From: Ectocarpus siliculosus | Lineage: Eukaryota > Sar > Phaeophyceae > Ectocarpales > Ectocarpaceae | DNA: 45,572 bases | Reading direction: 5' to 3' | NCBI GenBank assembly: GCA_000310025.1 | Contig: FN649739.1 | Location: 2,779,847 to 2,825,418 of the forward strand | Shown here: piece after piece, positions 1 to 10,600 of the stretch | Position numbering within the stretch: position 1 is the first letter of the stretch | How the letters are laid out: every line of letters begins with the position of its first letter | Program-made: the position numbers and the translations under genes | The notes under the pieces: generated by a model | Seen by the model: the letters and a program-made list of their open reading frames with translations, nothing else | Told to the model about the DNA's origin: nothing | The model's database searches: none

Positions 1-569
1 GGGGGGGGGGGGGGGGTAGGTGGGCTAGCGGGGCGTCTGCCTACTCACCGACTCATCGTCTGTGGTTGGTGTTCGCTCCGTTCCAAGAAAAACTATATAG
101 CTCGAAACGCAATGGAGCTGACCTTCTGTTCTTGTTCGTCACTCTCAAACTCATAGCGAAACCTCTTTCTCCTCCAATAGGACTCGGGTAAAGGCTTGTC
201 TCCGTGATTGAAACAAAACGGGTGATTCTTTCTCCAAATCGAAACACCTCGCAGCTGTCTGCGTGTTTCCGCTCGGGGTCGAAGGGGATGGGAGGGCGGA
301 CCCGCGGGCGAGTGTGGCCCCGATTAAGCCACGAGTCTTTTTCGGCGGTCTGCGCTTTGTTCAGGGGTACCCGTATAAAACTCTTTGCAATACAGTAGAA
401 GTGCAACGAAAGTCTCCCTCTGCCACACAAAACACTGGTATAATAGTAAGAGCTACCAGGGTACAACGGCATAGAATAGTCATGAAAAAAAGGCAAAGTG
501 CACACACGATACTAACGGAGACCGGAACCGTGTTTATTGCTGAGACAACAACAACAAGAAGACCCGAAC
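1..569. other. Contig edge, no gene recognised
   Basis: The window opens with a run of 16 G, followed by sequence in which I recognise no coding domain. Open frames here lack recognisable domains and credible splice context. Downstream exons of the minus-strand gene at 570-2942 could lie here or off the edge. The G run resembles the C/G homopolymers at the other assembly breaks in this contig. Confidence 0.4.
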
Positions 570-2942
570 TCACAACGTGCCCAACACACGGCACCCACCG
601 TCCGAGCGCGCAGCATGCTTCAACCCCGCCCCCTCGGCATCACCCAGCCTCTGCCGGCTGCTTGGTTTCCTCTGCGCCGCCGCCGCCCCTACCCCCCCCC
701 CACCCTCGTCTCGGCTAGGACCACCGCCACCACCGCCGGACTTGAAATACGCCTGCTGTCGAGCGGCCGCCGGCTTGACTTCCGCGACGCCTGTTGTCCC
801 CTTTTCCTTCCCTCCGAAGAATTCCACCTCGGCCGCTTCCAACATCTAGTGGAGAGCGACGGGCGGGAAGGAGCGCCGCCCACATCGAGGTTAACGAACG
901 TTCGTCGTGGCTCATGCCACATGGACCCCGCGGTGTGGATAGTGTGGGATACCATCGAGCGTGGGCGAGTTACAACAATGATGTGGGGGGGGGGGTGTAC
1001 TCATAGTCGTGCATGCCGTAGTCGTTTGACCATTGACCTCGCATCCCTACAAAGCCGGGACGGAGCACGCCGGGTTCTCACCGGACCAGGCTCTCACATC
1101 ACCAAGCGCGAAGCGCCGTGAGGTATTTGGCGAGTCGCATGAAGGGTGAGCTGCATCCTGCTAAGGGTGTTCGGCATCTTGTGCTTACTTCCTTGCGTAC
1201 GGATGACAGCTACGTATGACTTAATTTATTTTCTGGTGCTTTTACTTCCAGAGACAGTTATAAGCACTGTGTAACTGCCTCGAGGAAGCTTGACCATTTT
1301 AACACAACGTGGTGCGATCATCCCCCGTTGCGCGGAGTGAGGTTTCTCCACCCCGCACAACATGATCTACTCGACCACCATGTGGGGGGGGGCTCATTTA
1401 ACGCCGTTCTGTGCCCGGCGCATCGACCGGCGCTATTCAATGTACAGAATGAATTGGTGATTCAATCTGTGCCCAGCAATTTCACCGGCGCTACATTGGC
1501 CCACCGGCACCGGCGCTAATCAACCGGCGTTGTTGATGCCCCCCCACTACTGCATAATAGTTGGCTGGCAAACGGGGGAGGTGGGGTTAAGATTGATGGA
1601 CGCATCGTTCTACAGAGAGTCGGGCGGGGACTGTCAGAATTCTCATGCACGGAGAGAGAGGGTGTGGTCGTTGGATTTTCCGACACTGCTGTGATCTGCC
1701 TGCTGTCCAGCATCGTGCACACCCGTCGCGGGGGTTGGTATGAATGCCTTGGTCGTCCTGCTGGGAGGTCACCCCGCCAGCTGATGTGTGCTGCGGATGA
1801 TTGTGCAAAGACGATCATTTTTCTGCACGGCTGCGCTCTGTACCCACAGCCATGTGTTTGGACATGTGGCTTAAATGGCACGGCGCAACCGCCGCTCCCG
1901 TGGGATTCAAACATGGTCCATCCAATAGCACGTCGAGGTTGTGTTCATTCCAATGCTGCAGCAAGAGTAATCGCCTGTAGAAGCTTCGACCACATGGCCC
2001 GAATGTACAAGACGCGAGGAAAATACCAGCTACGTACGGTAGTGGGGGGCCCCGATGTAGCGTCCCTGTTTAGCGGCATCCCCTGTATAGCGACCACAAC
2101 ATCGCGCGCCACCACTGCTACTGCATCCCGACGCTAATATACCAGCGATAGCGACCTTCCCTGATTAGCGACCAGATTGCCTCCGAACACTGGGGGTCGC
2201 TAAACCGGGCCCACTACTGTAGTACTACAATACACACGCATATGCACAGCAGTACGGCTGTATAGCACATCAAGTCGGGCCACGAGCTGCCCAAACAAGC
2301 AGTGAACAGGACGCTCCTGCGTACAGCGGGTGCCCTGGGCGGTTTCTCGCACAGACTGTAACGAGCAGACGTTGCTTTCTGCTTGCCGGGCTTACTGCTG
2401 TACGCAAGAAAAACCAGACTGATCCAATCAAAACGCAACACGCATCGTGTGTAACTTCCACCTGCCGTAACTTCACCTACATAAACGCATTTTTCCAAAG
2501 TACATACATACTTCTACAATTTTCTCCACCCCCGACTCACATCATCCAAGCTCTCCTCTCCTTGCGCCGCGTCCCCGCTCCGGATGACCCTGTCCCCCTG
2601 CACCTTGGCCATGCGCTCGGTGCTCCTGGATAGGATCCTCTGTCGCCGCCGCTCCGCCGCCAGGCGAGAGGCCGACTTCCCCTCGTCTTCAGGGGCAGGG
2701 AGAGGATGGTCGTCGAGGACCGCGCCGACGTCATCGTCGAGGTCGGCCGTAACGCCACGCGGGGCGATCTCCTTCTGCTCGGTGGCGAGGTCGACCACCG
2801 GGGCGCGGTGCCCGCCCTGGCTTCGGGCCAGCACCTTCTGCCTTCGGGCCTCTCGCTGCTGCTCGACAGCAGTCGCCTCCATTCTGATGGAAGCAGCGGT
2901 GGGCTGTTCCAGCAGTCCCGATGATGATGACACCGGACGCAA
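570..2942 (-). CDS. Arginine-rich protein, possibly GET2/CAML-like (two exons)
   Basis: Exon 1 is 2541-2942. It starts at the ATG at 2942, or more likely at the in-frame ATG at 2882 with A at -3, and ends at a consensus GTGAGT donor. Exon 2 is 570-845, after a CTAG acceptor, and both junctions are phase 0. The N-terminal part has two arginine clusters, REARRQKVLARSQ and AERRRQRILSRSTERMAKVQ. The second resembles the cytosolic Arg-rich helix that lets GET2/CAML-family receptors bind the GET3/TRC40 ATPase during tail-anchored protein insertion. That comparison is from memory of the family pattern. No membrane segments are visible. The Gly-rich end of exon 2 contains a possible GGGGTAGGGG donor, so membrane-spanning exons could lie off the left edge. 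The gene is divergent from the SPPL gene at 3870. An unrelated arginine-rich protein is the main alternative. Confidence 0.45.
985..1382 (-). mobile_element. SINE-like element with poly(C) tail, copy 1
   Basis: About 390 bp match the plus-strand copy at 24806-25196 over nearly their whole length in opposite orientation. Both begin at TGGTGGTCGAGTAGAT and end with GCATGCACGA, then a short linker ending in GTAC before C. Read on the minus strand, this copy ends in a C11 run (plus G at 985-995). Its 5' end directly follows a C8 run (plus 1383-1390). The last 60-70 bases resemble the 3' end of the LINE at 29.7 kb. No open frame is conserved between copies, so it is probably a non-autonomous element. 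It sits in the intron of the minus-strand gene at 570-2942. Confidence 0.7.
2037..2219. mobile_element. Short TIR element (MITE-like) flanked by TA
   Basis: A segment of about 183 bp has imperfect terminal inverted repeats. The left end reads CGGTAGTGGGGGGCCCCG and the right end, reversed, CAGTAGTGGGCCCGGTTTAG. Both are followed inside by TAGCG-type repeats. TA dinucleotides flank both ends (2035-2036 and 2220-2221), as expected for Tc1/mariner/pogo-type target sites. It has no coding capacity. The internal sequence repeats short 'TAGCGACC' units. It lies in the intron of the minus-strand gene at 570-2942. Confidence 0.55.
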
Positions 2943-3869
2943 GAGGAGGGGAGCACAGGGTTGGTGAACTCACAGGTGTGCGTATTGGCTGCTCCACTAT
3001 CAGTGGATGCGTGGATGCTCCTGACTCAAGAAAAATCCTATTAATAGTATACTGTAGCTCTTGTACGTGCACCTGCTGTATATGTAGGCAGGGGTCGGTG
3101 CGGTGTGCTATTGTACGCGGTACATTTGTTCGTGCTGCCTGCAGAACCCGCACACACACACCTGTTTGCTTTACACCTCGCTCGGTTGCGTGTATTCCCT
3201 CGAACGGATGCACCAGCCTTGCTGCAGTCCGGTTTCCCTTCCCTGCTCTCACCCGTCCGGAACGCGCACACGTGTAGCCGCGAGGCACAGCAGCAGAGGT
3301 TCGTGTCCAGCAGAGCTTCGAGCTGGTCACCGGCCCTAATTTCGCAGACACGGGCCTCCCTGCCCCCCTAAAACTCACGTACTCTCTGTGTACCCCCCCC
3401 CTCAGGCACGTTGAGGCTCGACACACACCACCCTTCACCAACTACTCCAGACCCCACAGCCCAGGACAGACCACGGAGAGGGGACGGTAGAGCCAGCGTG
3501 GTAGGTCTTGGGAGCTTGGGGATTCGTTGTCGTAGTCACCGCGCACGCCGGTCTCGCCTGTGGCCGCCCTCAGGCAGCCCGCCCCATCACATTCTTTCCC
3601 GGAACTCTCCCCATCTTTTCGCCGGCGAAACCGCACAACACGGCGCACGGCGCACTGCTTCTACTCCAGCACTCCGGCACTGCCCTGACCTCTGCCGCTG
3701 CTAGCACCACTGCAAGAGCCTAGCGGTGGGTCAAACCACGCGACGGTTTCACTAGTATTCAGGCCGGCCTCCTAGCCATATGGGACTGCTGATGTTGCCG
3801 CCCTCCTCACGGCGAGGTAGCGGCGGGTTGTCTCCTGGTAGCGTGACACCGCGGACCTTGGCTGTCACC
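2943..3869. promoter_or_regulatory. Shared upstream region between divergent genes
   Basis: About 0.9 kb separates the start of the minus-strand gene (2942) from the chosen SPPL start (3870). The divergent arrangement implies promoters for both, and perhaps 5' UTR exons. I see no clear TATA box and no convincing coding domain in the open frames here. The role is inferred from position only. Confidence 0.35.
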
Positions 3870-6800
3870 ATGGGTCTTGTCCTCCTCCTCCTAGCAGCAG
3901 GCTTCGACTCAGCGGAGGCCGTCCTCCCCACGGGGGAGCTCCGACTAGCGGACGGGAGCACGGCCTACGCGGCCCCGGCGTGGTTCGGCCTCCAGCTCCC
4001 AGAGGAGAAAGAGGCGACGCATCTCCCGCTCCGGGTTCCCAAGAGCGACGCCGACGGGTGCGGGAAGGTGACGGTGGAGGATCCACCCGAGGGCGGGGGC
4101 GGGTTCGTGCTTCTGGTGGAGAGGGGCAACTGCTTCTTCGACGCCAAGGCGCTCGCGGCGCAGGAGGCCGGTGCCGAGGGGCTCGTGGTCATGAACTCGG
4201 TGGAAGGCATCTACCAGGTGAGGCAAGGCAAGGTTGGATGTACTGCTGTACGCGGCGGTAGTGTACTATGTACTGCTGTACACTCGCACAGAGGGCTTTG
4301 TCTGATTGGGCAACACATGATGAATTTGAACCTACAGCAATACTGCACTTTCGGATCAGCTTGTTTGGTTGTGTTCTGTTCTCTATGGGTCGAAGATGTG
4401 GCGTGCCGTGCGAGGGGGCATCCCGACGGCATTCAGAAACACAGCAGCAGTAGCGGTAGTAGTAGCAGTAGCGGTGTTCCGTGTGCAGGACGGAAGGAGC
4501 GTGTGCAAATCTGAACCCTTTCGGCACTGCCTCAAGGTGTTCAGCGAGAAGTGGGCTGCAGCAAGCTGCTGTGTATTTCTAGTGGAGGTTGCTCATCTGT
4601 AGCGGAGAAACACGTCCAAATTTTTAGTCGGGACAAAGTTAACTTGGCGTTCGCCGACCAGCTGTCTCTATTTAACTTGGCGCCTTTTCTTAGTACAGTC
4701 GTCCCCGCTTTCAAGACGCTCGTCTTAAGTCAACTCCCTGCGATAAAGACGGAAAAAAATCTGAACCAGGGTGCCCCGCAGACATATACCATGGGAGGGT
4801 GTTGTTTTTACAGCGCGCGTCCCCCCAAAATGCATGGTGCAGCACACCAGCACGCCCGTGTAGACAACACAGAAAGCTGTCTGCTGCTGCTGGCGCTACT
4901 ACTTCGTGTGGGTATGGAGATATTCTTCTCGTCTGCTGGCGGCTCGTCCACCGCCGGTTTGACAGTATGTGGTGAACCAACGTGCACGATGAAGTCTCAA
5001 CTTGTGTCAGGGGTTCATCTGTGCCCTTGCGGGCGATCCATGCATGCGTTTTGTGGTCGGGGCATCGGAGCGGAGGGCTACGGGCAGCAGAGAGAGTGCA
5101 CCGATTGCCAGAAGAGAACAGCTGAAGACAATGAGGTTCAAGTCCGTGAGGCAGTGAAGACGTGGCTTCGTGTAGAGGATGACCCAGAGGTGTTGGAGGA
5201 AGAGATAGAAATGGAGCTGCGGGGTGTAGAGGAGGACCTTGACAACATAGACCTCGATGACGATGTGTCCAGTGAAGAGGAAGACGGCGACGGTAGGCCA
5301 GGGTCGTGCATGACAACGTTGGTTACAGAGGCGACGTCCGCTCTCGTCTCGAGGACTGCCGCTCCTTTTTTAACGTCAAGGGGAAGGACGGGGAGTACAG
5401 CGAAACACTATACCTTCTTTCGAGGACTGTGCATTCGTTTACCGTTTTTGAAACTCAAGTCAAGCGAAGAGCGAAGGGGGGGGATGAGGTGCAGGCCACG
5501 CTTGGCGACATGTGGAGGGGGTAGTTTTTTGGGGGGGCGCGCGTAAAGCGATGGAATCTGTTTCTTCTTTCGAGTTTGTCTTGTTTTTGTTTCTGGTGCT
5601 GTCTACCCGATAATTTCTGGTTTATGTTCGTCGTTTTGTCCCTGTCGGGTAGGTAGCGTGTGGCATAGCACGTGTTCCGTGCTTGAGTTGGAACAGCGGA
5701 CTTCTTCGGTGTGACAAAGCTGTCGGCAAGATTTTCAACCTGAGGACAACGACAACATAACAATAACAATGCATAGAGACCACGCTGTCGTAGCAAAACG
5801 TTGCCATGCAACACTACCCACCTCTCAGCAGTGTATTGCGGGAGGTGGTGTGTGACTGCTAGTGGTGCAGCAACTTCAAACTCGGTTATATGGTACATTC
5901 GACTTTCACCCCCTGCCACGATGTGATCGCCAAGTGTACGGTGTTCTCGTTCCGTGCTATGTATCCCTGTTGCAACGGGGCGTCTTTTGACGTATGGTAC
6001 ACCTCCATTGACCCCGGGGATGATGAGTTATCGTCCCCGGAATATTAAAGACGGTTCCCCGCGTTAAAGACGCTTTGAAAAAAAAACGATGTGCGTCTTT
6101 AAAGCGGGGGCTACTGTATAAGAGGTTTTAGCAATTGCACCGCTCTCGGGGCACCGAACTCGAACCGACACCCACGCGCAGCCGGGTTCGCTGGGGCATA
6201 TCCAACGCCCATGAACAGGACAGAAGCAAACACGCCCATCACAGGAAAGAAGCAAAAACACGCCCGTAACAGGAAAGAAGCAGCAGTCCACTATGGTCTC
6301 TGCGTGTTTTATCAGCGAGGAGGGAGGAGAGTTTCACGTGCACGTTGAGGCAGCACCCACGCCCAGGGATCCGTACATGTTTCTCTTTACAGACCGCCTG
6401 CACGCCCGTCCTCTCGCCGGATCGCTTAAAAGTAGTGACGTGATGATGATTGCGCTGCATCTGCATTCTTGTCGCTGTCTTGACTCCGTCTGTCCTCCTT
6501 ATTCTGTAGTGTGAAGGCACCGGCATCGGTTGTGATTCAACCATCATCACCATCGATCATCTTCAGACAATGGCTCGTTCGTAGCGATGAGAGACCCGCA
6601 TGCTTTTCATCTGCACGCACGGTTGTCTGTTTGCTGCCGCGATGACGACACGCTTCTACCCTGGTGTTTCCTCTCCTTCGTGTATTCCCGTTCCGTCAAT
6701 TCTCTTGGTTTTTCTCGCGGGTTTTCGCCGCAATTGTCTCTAACCCCCTACTTATCGCCAACGCCCTAGTTATCGTCAACCCCCTCTGAGTACCGTCAAC

Positions 6801-7660
6801 TGCCAACCGCGCACGTAACGACCTTGAACGCAGGACAATAGCGCGGCCACCGACAAGTATGACTACGAGTGCGACAACGGCGAGGGTTGGGTCAAAGACC
6901 TCCAGACCCCGGTGTGGGACCCGCTCAACACCGACGAGGCGTGCTGGTCCAACGACGCCTGTGACTCAGGAGTGTGCGTCGTGACCAACGTCACCGAAGC
7001 AACCTTGGGGACAAAGGTGACTGACCGACTCGGTCATGACCGGAGAGCAAGGCAGCGCCGCCCGGCAGAGTTTATTGACTCCTAGAATTACAGAGTGTTG
7101 CGTTCTGTATGCGTTTCTGCGTGATGAAAGCGGTTCGTTTTGCGGACGGACCACCGCCGCCGCCTGCTGTGTGTGATTCTTGTCGCCTTGTCACGATGGA
7201 GCCCCCCGACCTTTTTTTTACCTTTTTTTGTCCTACTCCGCGTGCCCTTCTTCATCACCCCCATTCGTTGACACCTTTTTATGTCCTACTCCGGGTGCCC
7301 TTCGCCATCACCCCCACTCATGGATCCCTTTTTGTGTCCTGCTCCGCGTGCCCTTCGCCATCGCCCTCATTCGTCGATAACTTTTTGTGCACAGATGTCG
7401 CGTGGCCATGTCCAACACGTAGTTTGCACATTTTTGTGCCCTAACCCATGCCTCGTGCCCTTGGCACCCTGCGCCCTTCGTATGCATATGCACCACATGG
7501 TACTACTACTGCTGTACGCTAGGTGTGCTGCGCGTGGGATATGTACATCACTATGTACAGCTCGGACCCGGAGACGTCGGACAAGGTTGGCATCCCGTCC
7601 GTGTACGTGACGATGAAGGATGGACAGGCTCTGCTGGAGGCTGGCGAGGTCGATGTCGAG
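3870..7660 (+). CDS. SPPL exons 1-3: signal peptide and PA domain
   Basis: Exon 1 encodes MGLVLLLLAAGFDSAEA, a signal peptide, then the PA core with V-x-RG-x-C-x-F-x-x-K and AGA. Exon 2 (6834-7016) starts with DNSAATDKYDYECDNGEGW and carries four Cys and an NVT glycosylation sequon, as expected for a lumenal segment. Exon 3 starts at 7523 with VCCAWDMYITM, giving the PA strand VGIPSVYVTMKDGQAL, and ends at the GAG|GTGACT donor at 7660. The alternative donor at 7684 breaks the frame with exon 4. Intron 1 (2.6 kb) holds the transposon at 4696-6116. Confidence 0.88.
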
Positions 7661-10600
7661 GTGACTCACTTAGAAGTGCCTGGGTGAGGGTTAGGTTTAG
7701 AATGACTGACCCTTGGGTGCGGTGGCCGGCCTTTGTTAGCTGTATGCATAGATGCGTTGTTGTTGGCGGAGATGGCGATATTGATGGTGGGATGTTGGTT
7801 GATGGTAGTTGATGGTATGGTGGTGTTGATGATGATGGTATGGTGATGTTGATGATGGTATGTTGATGCTGGTGATGTGGTGATTTTGATTATGGCATTT
7901 GTGACGTTGATGATGAAACCCTCTCCTTTTTTTTTCTTTTTTTTTTTCCCGCGTTTTCATGATCCTCCTCCTCCGCACAGATCTTCAACCGCCCTCGCAG
8001 CTATATCAACCTGAGCTCTTTCCTCCTGTGGGGCTTGGGTGTGGCGACCGTGGTGTGGGCAAGCGTGAAGAGCGGCGATGATCTCCGGAGACGCTCCAAC
8101 AGCAAGTCAGGGGACGGGTCGTCAGGGGTGGTTAACTACGGGGGTGACTCGCACGAAGAATCCCCGGTACGTATGCATACGTACCTGTGGCAGATATTCC
8201 ACAGGGGGTTTCATCCTGACATTGAAATCCCCGATAACGAATTTTGAGAGGAGCGGGGGGGGGGGGCGCTCTCATGTTTGCATGCCTTAGGTTGTTAGAG
8301 CCATTGACTACATTGTGTGGGGGGAGTGCAACGTTCCGGTTAGGTTAGCGTAAGGGGGGCGAGAGGCAGAAGAGCTCTATTTTGGGTGGTGTTACTAGTG
8401 TCTGTCGACATGAAGAGCGCTGTTTGCCTTTTGGCCCACCCTTGGCCTATTTCAGCAACAATAGTAGCCTTTTCTCTCCTCCAAAGAAACGGTGCGCTGC
8501 GGGAGGGGGATGCTTATAGATGCTTATCGTTATGATGACAGGTAGGTCAGTTTGGGTCATGTTTGCAGAGTTGCAGATGAGCGGCTCTTCAACCTGCCCG
8601 AAACCGATCAAACATAAGTCCAAAGCTCGAGCGCGTTCGGCCTACGCCCAACACCATCTTTTGACTTACGACCCCCGCCCGTGACTGGTCCACACCGCGG
8701 TGCCCCCGTCCTCCGACGTAATATCAATATTGCCTCTCTTTTGTCTGTTGCGATGGTTTGAATAGTCCTTGGAGCTAGGGGTTCGACACACTCTGGCGTT
8801 TGTGGTGTTCGCCTCGGGGATGCTGCTGCTGCTCTTCTTTTTCAACCTGGGGCTGGGGGTGACCCTCATGTTCTGCCTGTCGGCCTCTACGGCCACGTCT
8901 GCGATCGTAGTGCTGCCCCTCATGCGATGGGCCCGCGCGACGCTTGTGGACTACGGCTTTCTCTGGAGTGGTGAGTTGTGAAGGTTGGTGGGACGCCGAA
9001 CCTCGAATGTGTATAGCGTGAGAGAGAAGCGAGCCCCCCTCCCCCCGAAGTACGTTAGCCCTAGCGCGGTATGTCGATAGTCGCAAAGTGATCGCTGGGC
9101 TGTGGCGCATGGTGAACAGCAGTGTAGTCTAGAGTGGTCAACGGGCTGTTGGATCCTCTCTGGGATTTTTTTAACCGTTCCCGTTGGCTGTGTGTCGCCG
9201 TTTGGTGGTGGTGGTACTACTGCTAGCCGCCAGGTTTACGATACTATACCCTCCTGCTCTACGGTTCGTATTTTCTGTTGGTTGTCCATGTTCGCGGTTA
9301 GCTGTTGTTGTTGCTGTTGTTCGTGGTGGTAATGATGGTGCCGCTGCAGGATGCAAAACTGGTGTCGGTGCTGTCCATACTCTCGCCGTGTCTGCTGCTG
9401 ACCACGATACATGTACTGCTGCCGATTACGACGATCACCTGTGGGATTCCACCCAACGTGCTGTGCTCTCTCTCTTTCTGGCTGACTTTCTTTTGCGTCA
9501 TTTCCAGACGGCGACGGCGGCACTGTCGACTGCTACTGCTTGGGCGTCTTGTCCGGGCTGGAGATTGCTTCCACCATTACATCCATGGGTCTAGCGCTGT
9601 GGTGGCTAATCGTCCGAAACACAACCAGTTACGCCTGGGTGCTTCAGGTGAGTCTCGGCTTCGGCGAGCACTATTGAGATTGGGAGAGGGGGTGTACTCC
9701 TGTAAACGCTTACCGTTGTCATTGACCTCGCATCCCTACAACGCCTGGACCCATCGGTATGCCGGGTCCAGGCTATGTTTGACAAGGATGAGTCAGAAGC
9801 GGGGGGTGGTGGACGCATGGTGAATTTCTTAGCTCTCGGCGTGTGTCGCGTTGTTGGAGGGAAGTTGGTGCGTCCGTTTCTCGTGGTGGGTGGTCCATTC
9901 GTGTCGTTCTCAGAATCGTCTTGTGTTCGTTTGTGCCCTTTGGACTAGGTACTATCTTTTGTGATCGCCAGGGCCATGAGAGGACGCGCTGTTGCCGATG
10001 CACGACCGCCAGCCCGCCACCAACACAGCGTGTTGTGTCCCGATGCTTGTTCGTTCGTCCCGATGCCCCCCATGCTGATGCTGTTCCTGTGCTTTGTGTT
10101 TGTGTTGTTGTGTTTGTTGCAGAACCTGTTCGGGTGTTGCCTGTGCGCCACCTTCCTCTCCACCATCCGTCTTCCAAGCATCAAGGTACTGCATGGGAAA
10201 GTTTTTGACATTGATCATTGCTGTCCTTCAGAACATGGAGTCGACCTCTTACTCTATCCAGTTCTTTTTGACCCCAGAGACGCGATCCGTACTCCAAGCA
10301 TCAAGGCCTTGTATGGTTGCTCCAAGCATCAAGGCCTTGTATGGTTGTCTAGTCGACATGAGTGATGTCTTTTGTTGTTTCAAAACAAGGGCTGACCTCT
10401 TGTCTGTCCAGTTCTCTTTGCCCCCAGAGACACGATCCGTCTTCCAAGCATCAAGGTATTGTAATTGTCTGAAGTTTACAGTTGATTGCTGCTGCCTATT
10501 TAGTTCAACACAAGGAGTCGACCTCTTATCTGTCCAGTTCTTCGTGACCCCAACCATACTAAGGTGAATTATCCGGCTCCATCAGCCGTCTGATAAGAAG

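Noticed and set aside
53-505. 150-codon minus-strand frame near the left edge
   Set aside because: No domain or splice context, and the hydrophobic stretch in an overlapping frame is short and irregular.
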